Part shown: positions 39,678 to 49,391 of the stretch, piece by piece
Layout of the letters: each line of letters starts with the position of its first letter
Numbering within the stretch: the stretch's first letter is position 1
From: Rhodocyclaceae bacterium
GTDB taxonomy: Bacteria; Pseudomonadota; Gammaproteobacteria; Burkholderiales; Usitatibacteraceae
Assembly (NCBI GenBank): GCA_020247545.1
Contig: JADCIX010000005.1
Span: forward strand, 62,001-126,000
DNA length: 64,000 nt
Reading direction: 5' to 3'
Program-made: the position numbers and the translations under genes
Notes under the pieces: generated by a model
The model's database searches: none
What the model saw: the letters and a program-made list of their open reading frames with translations, nothing else
Told to the model about the DNA's origin: nothing

Positions 39678-40873
39678 GCGAATCAAACAAAACGGTCCTC
39701 ATCACATTAGGCCGGCTACCAAAGTGTCTCGACATTGCGCGGAGCTTTCACAAGCTTGGATGGCGGGTCATCGTTGTTGAGCCATTTGCCTGGCATCTCA
39801 CCCGCATGTCCCATGTTGTGGCAAAAACGTTTCAGCTCACGGCCCCGAACACCAACCGGGAAAAGTACTTATCAGAGCTGACCGACATCATCCAGCGCGA
39901 AAAAGTGCGCCTTGTCGTTCCCGTGTCAGAAGAGATACTGCATGTATCGTTTCTACGCGACCGTCTGCCGGACAGTGTGACGTTGTATGCCATGCCATCT
40001 GCGTTATTGCTCCGCTTGCACAACAAACGGACCTTCATCGACGTTTGCCGCGAGATTGACGTCAGCGCTCCGGAGACAGCGCGCCTTGATGAGGAAGGTG
40101 CGAGCGCAATCGCCGCAGAAGGCGACTTCATCACCAAACCGATTTTTTCTTGCTCGGGACGCGGTGTGACTTTTCATCAGCGCGGCGACACACTACCAAC
40201 CGCCGACCCTGCCGCACCGGTGATTGTGCAGCGATGGGTGAAGGGCAACGTTCTCAGCACTTTTTCCATCGCTCGCTCGGGCGATGTGCTCACCACCGTC
40301 GTCTACCGAGGCGCTGTAATGTCGGGCTCCGTGTCTGTTGCGTTCGAACGCGTGGCTGAAACGCAAGCGTGCAACATCGCCATACGGCAATGGGTAGACC
40401 AATTTGTGAAGGCACTCAACTTCACCGGATTTATTTCGTTCGATTTTGTCGAAGATACCGCTGGCCATGTGCATGCAATCGAGTGCAACCCACGTGCGAC
40501 CAGCGGCGCGCACTTCGTACACGTTGATGACCTGGCGCGCGCGGTGGTCTATCCGACCATGTCACCATGCGATGTGCACTTTCGCGACGAAACGTTGCTG
40601 CAGCAGTTCTACCCTTGCCTGACTGAGGTGCAAAAAGCGATGTTCACCTCCAGCTTTTTCCCACTACTCAATAGATTCATCCAGGCAAAAGATGTCACCT
40701 GGTCTTGGCGCGATCCGCTACCCTTCTGGACCATGACCTTCACCGCCTCACAAATAATTTGGCTGTCGATCAAACACAAAGCGACCTTCGGGGAAGTAGC
40801 AACACTTGATGTAGGTTGGTACAAAGATACACTCACACATCCGCCGCACCAAAATCAGTCACCCCACATTTAG
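39674..40873 (+). CDS. ATP-grasp ligase-like protein
   Basis: 399 residues of the carbamoyl-phosphate-synthase-like ATP-grasp class. An N-terminal Rossmann-like domain (TVLITLGRLPKCLDIARSF) is followed by the ATP-grasp fold: FITKPIFSCSGRGVTFH (nucleotide lysine and loop), IVQRWVKGNVLSTFSI, and the metal-binding end GHVHAIECNPRATSGAHF with Glu and Asn. A C-terminal extension of about 90 residues contains a Trp-rich, hydrophobic segment. Enzymes of this fold join a carboxylate to an amine or thiol. The four-base overlap with the P450 implies joint production. Substrate unknown. Confidence 0.85.
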   Translation: MSESNKTVLITLGRLPKCLDIARSFHKLGWRVIVVEPFAWHLTRMSHVVAKTFQLTAPNTNREKYLSELTDIIQREKVRLVVPVSEEILHVSFLRDRLPDSVTLYAMPSALLLRLHNKRTFIDVCREIDVSAPETARLDEEGASAIAAEGDFITKPIFSCSGRGVTFHQRGDTLPTADPAAPVIVQRWVKGNVLSTFSIARSGDVLTTVVYRGAVMSGSVSVAFERVAETQACNIAIRQWVDQFVKALNFTGFISFDFVEDTAGHVHAIECNPRATSGAHFVHVDDLARAVVYPTMSPCDVHFRDETLLQQFYPCLTEVQKAMFTSSFFPLLNRFIQAKDVTWSWRDPLPFWTMTFTASQIIWLSIKHKATFGEVATLDVGWYKDTLTHPPHQNQSPHI

Positions 40874-41010
40874 TCTGCGGCAAATTTGCTGTCAGAGGGG
40901 TAAGCACCCGAAATGCGAAATGTCGGCGTTAGCAGGGTGTTATGAGCAAATGCGCTTGGCATGCTGAATGGCAGTAGGAAGTGTGGAAGCATCCGCAGCG
41001 GCAACCCATG

Positions 41011-41781
41011 CTACATCTGCCTGAACAAGTGCACGAAGTTCCGGCTAACCCGCAATGCTTCATTGACGCCCTTCACGTGCAACAACAACCAGTCCGCGTC
41101 GGTGCGCTCAACATGATCGATCGCGTGCAGATTCACTATCGCTCCCCGCTGTATCTGTACGAATCGATTGGGCTCGAGCTCGTCTAGGAGGTCGCAGATA
41201 GATCGCCGTATCAAGACTTCTGTCGTTGAAGTGACAACACGGGTATATTTTTCGTAGGAACGAAAGTAGAGGATATCGTCGACGTGAATGAGCTTCACGC
41301 GCTGGCCAACCGAGGCACGTATCCATTCCAAGAACTTTGGCTGTTCTGGGCGAATCTTGGCAGATAACTCCGCGAGAAACGCCTCCATGTCACGGCTCTT
41401 GATCGAGGCTTGATGTAGTGATGCCTTCAGTCGATCAACCGTTGCGCTAAGGCGGGCGGGTTCGATTGGCTTGATCAGATAGTCCGCCGCACCCGCCTCA
41501 AAGGCACGCACCGCATACTCATCGTAGGCGGTTACGAAAACAACGCGCGTGGAGGATGGCAACATGCGCGCAACGTCGATGCCGGAGATCAGCGGCATAC
41601 GAATATCGAGAAATGCAATGTCTGGGCGATGTGTTTCACATAATTCCACAGCCTCGCGTCCGTTCTGTGCCTGTGGCAGGATGGTGAGCTGGGGCCACGT
41701 CATCGAGAGAAGCGAGACTAGCCGTGCGCGCAGTAGAGGCTCATCGTCGGCAACAATAGCGGTCGGATTGGCGGGAATCAT
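41011..41781 (-). CDS. LytR/AlgR-type response regulator
   Basis: 256 residues: a receiver domain with phospho-acceptor Asp in DIAFLDIRMPL (about residue 59) and DDE near the N-terminus, then a C-terminal LytTR DNA-binding domain (VKLIHVDDILYFRSYEKYTRVVT; LEPNRFVQIQRGAIVNL). The ATG at 41781 overlaps the kinase stop as ATGA; the frame extends upstream inside the kinase gene and was not used. Targets unknown. Forms a pair with the kinase just upstream. Confidence 0.9.
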   Translation of the reverse strand: MIPANPTAIVADDEPLLRARLVSLLSMTWPQLTILPQAQNGREAVELCETHRPDIAFLDIRMPLISGIDVARMLPSSTRVVFVTAYDEYAVRAFEAGAADYLIKPIEPARLSATVDRLKASLHQASIKSRDMEAFLAELSAKIRPEQPKFLEWIRASVGQRVKLIHVDDILYFRSYEKYTRVVTSTTEVLIRRSICDLLDELEPNRFVQIQRGAIVNLHAIDHVERTDADWLLLHVKGVNEALRVSRNFVHLFRQM

Positions 41782-42899
41782 AGTGTTGACGCGTAGGCCG
41801 CGGAGGCAGTGGTTGACAGCTCCGCGCGCGGAATCAAAATGCTGGCAACGGTACCGCCGCTCGGATTCGGCGTAATGCGCAACGCAGCGCGCGCCCCCCA
41901 CAGCGTCAGGAGCCGTTCACGCACGTTGCTGAGGCCAAATCCATCACGCACTGCGCCGAAGGTACCCTTGCCGTTATCCGACACGCTAATCTCGATCATA
42001 TCATCCTGAGTGCGAGCAACAACGCTCACATCGCCACCTTGTTCCATTGGGTCGATACCATGTTGCACAGCGTTTTCTACTAGCGTAATGACGATCAGCG
42101 GTGGTATCTTACACTTCGCCAAGTCAGCGGGAAGCGAGAGGGACCAGCGAAGCCGACTGCCCATGCGCATTTGCATGATCGAAAGATAGTGGCCGACCAT
42201 TGCCAGCTCTTGCCCGAGCGTAGTCAGGTCAGTACGCATTTGCGGCACCGCCGCCTTCAAGTAGGCGATGAGGCTTGAAAGCATCGTCGATGCCGTGGGC
42301 GAGTTATCTTCGATCAGCTGCTGCACGTTCGCGAGCGTATTGAACAGGAAATGCGGTTCCACTTGTGCTTGCATGAGTCGCATCTGTGCGGCCAGCGCTT
42401 CACTCTCTAAAGTTTTCTTTTCGAGCTCGACTTGCAGCGCCTTGCGTTCTGCTGCGCGCAGGTTTTCCAACAGCATCGCGACCAATGCCGCCGTCACCCC
42501 CACCGTGACAGCCGTCAACGTCAAGATACGCCAGCCATAAGTCGCGCTCCTGGATCGCATAAATGTCTCGAAGCTCCACTCATTTGTGCCAACTAGGAGT
42601 ACAAATGCGCAAAGCGGGGCGACGAAAAGCATCGCAATGATGCGGCAGGCGTTTCTATTGAGATGCCGAAGGTTCAGATTTCCGGCAGTCACAAAGGCCA
42701 GCAGCAATGCCAATGCCGCCGCACTGCACAACGCCCAGACTTCAACCCAGGACGTTCGGCAAAAAATATTCGCGAACACGTAGCCGAACGCGCTGAGTGT
42801 TCCCAGCGCGAACACGACGATAACCTGATGGGACGAAAGCCCAGCCAAGTAGCCGGTATCGACCCTATGAAGCGGAATGCGGTTGAAGAGGTTTGTCAT
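41778..42899 (-). CDS. LytS/YehU-type sensor histidine kinase
   Basis: 373 residues: about four membrane helices in the first 170 residues with no large periplasmic sensor, a coiled linker (RAAERKALQVELEKKTLESEALAAQM), the His_kinase phospho-acceptor QVEPHFLFNTLANVQ, and a C-terminal ATPase with NAVQHGI and DNGKG motifs. The ATG at 42899 was chosen; a GTG start at 42959 would add 20 polar residues. Translationally coupled to the LytTR regulator. No recognised photosynthetic role. Confidence 0.88.
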   Translation of the reverse strand: MTNLFNRIPLHRVDTGYLAGLSSHQVIVVFALGTLSAFGYVFANIFCRTSWVEVWALCSAAALALLLAFVTAGNLNLRHLNRNACRIIAMLFVAPLCAFVLLVGTNEWSFETFMRSRSATYGWRILTLTAVTVGVTAALVAMLLENLRAAERKALQVELEKKTLESEALAAQMRLMQAQVEPHFLFNTLANVQQLIEDNSPTASTMLSSLIAYLKAAVPQMRTDLTTLGQELAMVGHYLSIMQMRMGSRLRWSLSLPADLAKCKIPPLIVITLVENAVQHGIDPMEQGGDVSVVARTQDDMIEISVSDNGKGTFGAVRDGFGLSNVRERLLTLWGARAALRITPNPSGGTVASILIPRAELSTTASAAYASTL

Positions 42900-43524
42900 G
42901 GTCACGCCGAATGTTTCACGGGCTTCGCTCTGGATAATGTGAGGCGCACTGAGGATCACAAACGTTTAGCCCTAGATAACATAGTTTCGCGAGGCGAACT
43001 GTAAGTTTGATAGCGGGCGAGTAGACTGTAATTTCCGGCCTACCCCCCGCAGCATTTCTGGCAATCCACGGCTCGGTCAGGCAAGAATCCAATCACCCAT
43101 CCGCCGCGATAGCGCGCGCCTCATGACCAACTCTCAGAGCATACGACAAAGCGACGTCTGGCGGGTGGCGACGCGACGAAGCGCGGTAAATGATCTAATA
43201 AATGCGATTTTTCTGCAAATTCATCTGCGTTCGCGGGGGAGCTCCACGCACCAGCGCGTGGGCTTTCGTCAGCCTCAGCATACCTTTTCTAGTCTGTAAA
43301 CATCCCGATCACGCCCAAAGCCTTCGCGGCAGATAAGAGAAAAACCAGCAGCTGGATGGGAGTATTTGCCCAAAGTAGGCCTCTGGTGTGCAGTTTGGCG
43401 CGATTCGTCCACACGCCTCTGGTGCTGTGCTGCTGTGCTGATCATCATGTAAACCAATGGAAGTAGCGGGCAGTCAGGTTTAACGGGCTAATCCGCTACC
43501 GGATTTACAAGACCAAAGGCCAAT
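42900..43524. other. Gene-free stretch between kinase and DUF5916-like gene
   Basis: About 620 bases separating two divergent genes. No tRNA, TGT-N12-ACA box or long palindrome is seen. Short open frames (for example 43275-43457 minus) have no supporting features. Promoters for both neighbours presumably lie here. Confidence 0.5.
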
Positions 43525-45876
43525 ATGCGAAGCACCGACTCTAATACAGGACGCGTCCCGAGAAACGCTTATCCGTGGCCACCTCGAAGGCTTCTCCGAT
43601 TGATAACGCACATCAGCGCAACATTCCTATCGGCAACAATGATGTGTTTCGGGGTTTCATCGTTTGCGCAGGAAGACCGGCGCATTCCCCCAGTCAGCGC
43701 ATTACAAATCAGGCTCGACAGCGCATTTAGTGGCGACAACATCTTCGACCCCAGTATTTGGGACCGAGCGCCCGTAATTAGCCGGTTTTTTGAAACACAA
43801 CCTCGTGAACGCGAGAGTGTCTACCCCACCACGGCGAGCGTGTTGCTGTCTAACAAAGCGTTCTACATTCGACTGGTCGCCACGGATAGTGACTCGGCGC
43901 GGATCAATGCCGCTCCAGCACAACGCGACAAAGCGATGGATGGACAAGACTTCTTCACAGTCTATCTTGACCCAATTGGCAATCGTAAGTTCGCACAGTT
44001 TTTTCAGGTGAACGCTGCGGGCGCGATAGGAGACGGCATATTCAATGAAGCATCGCAGACCGAGGATTATTCCCCCGACTTTCAGTGGACTGCGCGTTCG
44101 CAACGTACTAACACCGGATGGATGGCGGTATTGCGCATCCCCTATATATCGTTGCGGCATACAACACCGACGCCCCAAACATGGTCTCTCCTCGTTGTGC
44201 GTGGGCTTAGCCGTGATGACACCTATCGTCTGGCAAACGCCCAAATCCCGCTAGGACGCAGCTGCTGGCTCTGCTATGCGCAAAGCTTGGATGGTATGGG
44301 TGGGATCGAGGCCGGTCGGGAGCTCACATTGACGCCCAATGTGACCTATCGCAAAACACGCGAGGCGGAGAACAACTCTGGTGCCACCGCGTCTTCGCGC
44401 AAGGATAAATTTATCGCGAGCCTCGACGTAAAGTTTCGTCCCACAGCAGACCTCGTGTTTGATGCCACTATCAATCCGGACTTCTCCCAGGTTGAACTCG
44501 ATACCCCGCAACTGGCCGCGAATGCCCAGTTCGCGTTGTTTCTACAGGAAAAACGTCCTTTTTTTCTGGAAGGTGCCGACATCTTGACCGCACCGCAAAG
44601 CGAAATCTACACACGCTCGATCACGGATCCGGCATGGGGGGCGCGCCTGACGAAACGCGATGGGTCAAGTGATGTTTCGGTGCTCACGGTGCACGATGAA
44701 GGCGGCGGCTTCATTCTGATTCCCGGTGCCTACCGCACACGCTTTGCGGTACAGGATTCAGCCTCGCAAGCAACGATTGCACGCGGGCGTATCCACTCCG
44801 ATACGACAACGCTAGGGGTGACGCTGACAGATCGCCGCTATGAGAAGAATGCGGCCGGAAAAGAAATGACTAATCAGGTCGGTGGTGCGGACTTTGTTTG
44901 GCGACCCCGAAGCGAACTCCGCATTGCAGGAAGTGGCTTGTTTTCACGAACCCTTGATGAACGCAACTATGCGCCAGGAACCACGCAGCGCGACGGCTAC
45001 AGCGGCTACGTGAACGCCGAGTGGAGCGGGCCCAATTGGTACTACTATGGATGGCTGAGCCGCAGCGGCAGAGACTTTCGCACTGATAACGGCTTCACCA
45101 CTCAGGTTGGAGTAGAGGAGACCTACCACGAAATCAAACGCACGTTTCGTGAAGTCGGTGGATTTACGTCGATATCGCCATACTTCAACCTTCTTCGAAA
45201 GCATGATGTGTCGGGCAATGGCGTCTTAAACTTCAATCAGCTCGGTGTATCGATGTCGATAAACAAACACAACTTCAACGTTGAACTACGGCCTGAGCAA
45301 AAGGTGCGCTATCTCCCTGAAGGGCCAACATGGGATCGCACGCAAATTCGCTTGAATGCCGACGGTGCGCCGGGGACGTGGCTCTCAAATTACTCTGTAC
45401 AACTCGTTACAGGTGATCGCGGTGATGTCGCCAACAATCGTATGGGGCGTGGTTACTTGCTTACCGCATCCGCAAAATTTCGCCTTGCGGAGAAACTGGC
45501 GTTCTCGCCGCAACTGGAAGAGGGTGTCGTAAATAGCAAGAATGACGTGGTGGGCTCGAAAACAATCCTCAAGGAACGTGGGCTACAACTCACCACAATT
45601 TACAACATCAGTGCTACGGATGACCTGCGTACCGTCTACCAATACAGCGGTGTTCGCCGCGCACCCTCGTTGTTTCAGTCCCCCGTTTCACCGTTCGAAA
45701 AGACGGAGACACTGTCCGTTGTCTACGGCCATCGGCGCAGCCTAGGCACGAGCCTCTATATTGGGCTCAGCACGACGAGAACGCATGTGCCCGGTGCCAA
45801 CTTCAACACGCGCAACGATGAACTGTTCGTCAAGGCGTCGTTTGCGTTCGACGCCTTTTCCCAGTTATTCCCATAG
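43525..45876 (+). CDS. DUF5916-like outer-membrane beta-barrel protein with CBM9-like N-domain
   Basis: 783 residues. A signal peptide with a long polar lead (cleavage likely after SFA, about residue 49) is followed by a CBM9-like domain (SIWDRAPVISRFFETQP; VLLSNKAFYIRLVATDSD; DGQDFFTVYLDP). The middle carries NPDFSQVELDTPQLAANAQFALFLQEKRPFFLEGADIL, the marker block of DUF5916 proteins. The remainder alternates aromatic and polar residues as expected for an outer-membrane beta-barrel. Ligand unknown. Shine-Dalgarno AAAGG is weakly placed. Transcribed away from the two-component pair, which might control it. Confidence 0.82.
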   Translation: MRSTDSNTGRVPRNAYPWPPRRLLRLITHISATFLSATMMCFGVSSFAQEDRRIPPVSALQIRLDSAFSGDNIFDPSIWDRAPVISRFFETQPRERESVYPTTASVLLSNKAFYIRLVATDSDSARINAAPAQRDKAMDGQDFFTVYLDPIGNRKFAQFFQVNAAGAIGDGIFNEASQTEDYSPDFQWTARSQRTNTGWMAVLRIPYISLRHTTPTPQTWSLLVVRGLSRDDTYRLANAQIPLGRSCWLCYAQSLDGMGGIEAGRELTLTPNVTYRKTREAENNSGATASSRKDKFIASLDVKFRPTADLVFDATINPDFSQVELDTPQLAANAQFALFLQEKRPFFLEGADILTAPQSEIYTRSITDPAWGARLTKRDGSSDVSVLTVHDEGGGFILIPGAYRTRFAVQDSASQATIARGRIHSDTTTLGVTLTDRRYEKNAAGKEMTNQVGGADFVWRPRSELRIAGSGLFSRTLDERNYAPGTTQRDGYSGYVNAEWSGPNWYYYGWLSRSGRDFRTDNGFTTQVGVEETYHEIKRTFREVGGFTSISPYFNLLRKHDVSGNGVLNFNQLGVSMSINKHNFNVELRPEQKVRYLPEGPTWDRTQIRLNADGAPGTWLSNYSVQLVTGDRGDVANNRMGRGYLLTASAKFRLAEKLAFSPQLEEGVVNSKNDVVGSKTILKERGLQLTTIYNISATDDLRTVYQYSGVRRAPSLFQSPVSPFEKTETLSVVYGHRRSLGTSLYIGLSTTRTHVPGANFNTRNDELFVKASFAFDAFSQLFP

Positions 45877-45928
45877 GCGTGCTGAACTCGGCACGGACTG
45901 TAGCGGGGCGAATTAGGCGCTGATCTAA

Positions 45929-47575
45929 TCAGTTCGCGCTCCATGCGAGTGGACGCGCCCCAGACAGAGCGGCGTCCGCATCAACCCGCGCTGCGCTTCG
46001 ATGCTCCGCGCCGCCAATGGCTTGCTCTTGCGCTAGCCGGAAGACAGCGACCGCTTGGACAAGCTCACCAGCTTGCGTTTTGAGGCTGCTTGCGGCGGCG
46101 GCGGCTTCCTCAACCAGAGCAGCATTCTGCTGTGTTACCTGATCCATTTGCGAGACTGCCAGGTTAACTTGCTCAATGCCGTTGCTCTGTTCAGCCGCCG
46201 AATGTGTAATTTCACCGATCAAATCGGTCACCCGCGTTACGCGGCTCACAATATCCTGCATCGCCGTGCCCGCCGCCTGAACAAGATTGCTGCCGGCCTC
46301 AACGCGTTCAACCGATTGGCTGATGAGCGTGCGAATTTCTTTTGCCGCGTCCGCGCTTCGCTGTGCTAGCGTGCGTACTTCCGTCGCCACGACCGCAAAG
46401 CCGCGCCCTTGCTCTCCTGCACGAGCGGCTTCGACAGCGGCGTTCAGCGCCAAAATGTTTGTCTGAAACGCGATGCCGTCAATCACGCCAATAATGTCGG
46501 CCATTTTCCTGCTGTTGGCCGAGATGTTTTCCATCGTTGTGACGACCTCACCGACGGTCTGGCCACCCGCTGCGGCCGCTGTCGAAGCGGACTGCGCCAG
46601 TTGATTTGCCGTGCGCGCATTTTCCGCATTCTGCTTCACTGTGCTCGTAAGCTGTTCCATCGAGGCGGCGGTCTCCTGCAAGCTTGCCGCCTGCTGTTCA
46701 GTACGGCTAGAAAGGTCTTGATTGCCAGCGGCAATTTGTGCGCTCGCGGTCGTCACGTTCTCAGCATTCTCACGTACCGTACCGACGACTCTCGCGAGGC
46801 TGGCGCGCATTCTCTTCATGCTCCGGAGCAATTGCCCAAGTTCGTCGCGGCGGTCATCGGTGATGTCGACGTCCAAATCTCCGTCTGCGATGCGATCCGC
46901 TACCGTAACAGCGGTGTCTAAGGGAGCTGTCACACTGCGTGCCAAGCGCCAGGCAATCACGATACCGACGACAGCGCACGTAAGCGTCATGATGGATAAC
47001 AACCACATTGTCCGGCGAACATCGTCGCGCGTTTCGATGTAACTTGCGTTCATGAGCTCGGACTGATACGTGATCAGATCACCAAGTGCTGCAAGATAGC
47101 CTGCCTGTGCTGGCACCAGTTCCTGCTCGATCAATGCGCCCATCCCTTCATAGTCTTTCGCGACCGCCGCGGCCATCGCCCGATCACGCACACTGAGAAA
47201 CTGGCTGCGCTTCGTGTCAGTCGCTTGCAAAAACGACTTTCCCTTGTCGGATGTGATGGTTTTGACAAGGCGATCAAATCGTTCGGCATTCTGGGCGGCG
47301 GCATCACGAATCCGTTTGCTCTCGCGTTCGACTACGGCGTCACCCTTGATGAGGGCAATCGTGCGAATTGCCTCCCCTTGTGCGTTGACTCCCGCCTTGA
47401 TGTCATAGACCTGAATCACCTTCACGGCGCGGTCGTTGGCCAAAAGGGCAATCGCCTCGTAGTTGTCGGCTAACTGCTTCCAACTCATCGCGGCGATGAC
47501 TATACTGAATACAATGAGTATGCCGAAGCCTAACCCCAGACGCGATCCCACCTTCACGTTGTTGATGTTTAGCAT
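45929..47575 (-). CDS. Methyl-accepting chemotaxis protein
   Basis: 548 residues of the Tar-like class: N-terminal membrane helix (GLGFGILIVFSIVIAAMSW), a four-helix-bundle periplasmic domain, second helix near residues 190-215, HAMP domain, and the cytoplasmic signalling hairpin with AAVEAARAGEQGRGFAVVATEVRTLAQRSADAAKEI. No C-terminal NWxxF methyltransferase-docking pentapeptide; the tail is Ala-rich. AAGGAG precedes the ATG. Ligand unknown; could be energy taxis, but nothing in the sequence shows this. Confidence 0.93.
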   Translation of the reverse strand: MLNINNVKVGSRLGLGFGILIVFSIVIAAMSWKQLADNYEAIALLANDRAVKVIQVYDIKAGVNAQGEAIRTIALIKGDAVVERESKRIRDAAAQNAERFDRLVKTITSDKGKSFLQATDTKRSQFLSVRDRAMAAAVAKDYEGMGALIEQELVPAQAGYLAALGDLITYQSELMNASYIETRDDVRRTMWLLSIMTLTCAVVGIVIAWRLARSVTAPLDTAVTVADRIADGDLDVDITDDRRDELGQLLRSMKRMRASLARVVGTVRENAENVTTASAQIAAGNQDLSSRTEQQAASLQETAASMEQLTSTVKQNAENARTANQLAQSASTAAAAGGQTVGEVVTTMENISANSRKMADIIGVIDGIAFQTNILALNAAVEAARAGEQGRGFAVVATEVRTLAQRSADAAKEIRTLISQSVERVEAGSNLVQAAGTAMQDIVSRVTRVTDLIGEITHSAAEQSNGIEQVNLAVSQMDQVTQQNAALVEEAAAAASSLKTQAGELVQAVAVFRLAQEQAIGGAEHRSAARVDADAALSGARPLAWSAN

Positions 47576-48278
47576 GTGAAACTCCTTAGAATATCTCTAA
47601 CAAAATCAATCGTTTGCTGTTCGTTCGACTCGCTCCGATGTCATCAAGATAGAACCAACGCAGCGTAAGTTTGGTTCGCCTGCTTCTGGCTGATTCATTG
47701 CGGTGCATACATCCTACACACGCACGTATAGTCCAATCGAATGAAAAGAGACGAAGAATCCGGCTACTTCAGCGATTAGGGTTGTCTTCGGCTTGCTATG
47801 CTTCCGGCGTAGAGAAAGACCGTACGCAGAGAAAGGCCGTATTTGGACACTGCCCTTGAATTGATCTCAACCCGCTAATGTGATGTTTGGTAACTGCCGT
47901 GCAGGCTGCAAGCCGCGTACGGTCTTACCTGAATATTTCATGGGTCGCCCGTTGCTTAGCAGGACGTTGCCTCTGGGCGATGGGCAAACCAATTTGGCTC
48001 GCTTCTCTTTTGCTGTGGATGCGGACTGCAGGTTCGCTCTCGGGCGAATGGACGGCAATGTTCCGCCTTCCTGACGAAGCATAGCCCGCTATGCTGTGGT
48101 CGGTCCGGCAAAAAATCGCTCGCCTGTTCACCTACTCGCCCGCTTTCGAACGCACCCGCATGAAATGTTCAGGCTAGAAACTCAGGACAAGCAACGCGAG
48201 CGCAAGAGAGACCCGTGACGCCTCTGCGGCTGATTCCCCGCATCTCGGCGAGAGTTTCGCTTGGACGACGATGTTAAT
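47576..48278. other. Gene-free stretch between the chemoreceptor and crtB
   Basis: About 700 bases without a convincing gene. Several overlapping short frames (47867-48131, both strands) shadow each other and show no family features or ribosome site. No PpsR box, tRNA or terminator with T-run is seen. It marks the right border of the non-photosynthetic block inserted in the cluster. Confidence 0.5.
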
Positions 48279-49391
48279 TCAGGCTTGCGTCTTCCCCGTC
48301 TGCTTACGATCAAGTTGCTCCATGCGCTTGAGAAACTCAATCAACCACACCACCCTCGCCTCTAAATTCCACCATTCAGGCTCAACGTAGGCGCTATGTG
48401 TAGCAGAAATTTCCTCAGCGACTATTGCCCCAGCGTCGACCAAAAAGCGGCACTCTTCCAATACCGGCAGGTTGATGCTTGCCGATGGTGGGGGTCCGAT
48501 GAGCGCTTTTGCCAATAGCTTCGCTTTCACCTTCGACGGCACAATCGCACGACGGCTCACCGAATCCATGCCCGCTCGTTCGACCTCGCGACCAATTTCC
48601 GAATACAGGTAGCGTGCTGCATTGATTCCCGGCTGGCAGCCTTTCGGTAGCACTGCCACACCTGCTGCCACGCGTGAGTAGAGTTTGTCTGCCTCCCCCA
48701 ATAGCCTTCCGACCACGCGACCGATCGCAGGATTGAACTTGGGATCGGCAAGCCACACATCTACATCAATACCTTCCTCCGCCAGCCAATCAAGCGGCAG
48801 ATAGACGCGACCCGCCCTTGCGTCTTCACCGATGTCGCGGGCAATATTGGAAAACTGCATCGCCACACCGAGGTCACACGCCCGCGCCAATGCGTTGGCG
48901 CCGCGCGTCTCCATGAGTATCGACATCATCGCGCCGACCGTTGCGGCAACGCGAGCTGCATACGCAGTCAGATTGCTCAAGGTCTGGTAGCGGCGCTCTT
49001 CCGCATCCCATTGAAAACCTTCCAGCAGCGCTTCGGGCAACGCACGCGGAATATCAAAATAAGACACCACTTCGGTAAACGCACGATCGGGCGCTTGGTC
49101 AATCGGCCGTCCCGCGTACACCAGTTCCAAGCGTTCGCGTAACTCATCGACCGCCGCTGACTTACCAGCCTTGGTCGCCCTTGTATCGAGGTCAACCGCG
49201 TCGTCGGCCATCCGACAAAACGCGTACAGCGCAGAAGCCGGCTCTCGGACCGTTTTTGGCAACATTAACGACGCGGCAAAAAAAGTTTTTGAGTTTTCTT
49301 TCAGCATTGCTCGGCATTCTGCGACGTCGGCAGCGACCCGCTCCCGCCACACTAGGTCTGCAAACCCTGCGCCGAGACCGACATCAGCCAT
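48279..49391 (-). CDS. crtB: Phytoene synthase CrtB
   Basis: Condenses two GGPP molecules to phytoene. The 370 residues contain the two Asp-rich motifs MADDAVDLDTR and IARDIGEDARAGRVYLPLDWL, and the KTFFAASLMLPK N-terminal block. Its ATG lies inside the end of crtI (8-base overlap), so both are translated together. Somewhat longer than average because of an N-terminal lead of about 25 residues. Confidence 0.95.
   Translation of the reverse strand: MADVGLGAGFADLVWRERVAADVAECRAMLKENSKTFFAASLMLPKTVREPASALYAFCRMADDAVDLDTRATKAGKSAAVDELRERLELVYAGRPIDQAPDRAFTEVVSYFDIPRALPEALLEGFQWDAEERRYQTLSNLTAYAARVAATVGAMMSILMETRGANALARACDLGVAMQFSNIARDIGEDARAGRVYLPLDWLAEEGIDVDVWLADPKFNPAIGRVVGRLLGEADKLYSRVAAGVAVLPKGCQPGINAARYLYSEIGREVERAGMDSVSRRAIVPSKVKAKLLAKALIGPPPSASINLPVLEECRFLVDAGAIVAEEISATHSAYVEPEWWNLEARVVWLIEFLKRMEQLDRKQTGKTQA

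Noticed and set aside
47867-48131. Overlapping 60-70 codon frames in the gap before crtB
   Set aside because: Frames on both strands mirror each other, none has a ribosome site or recognisable features.
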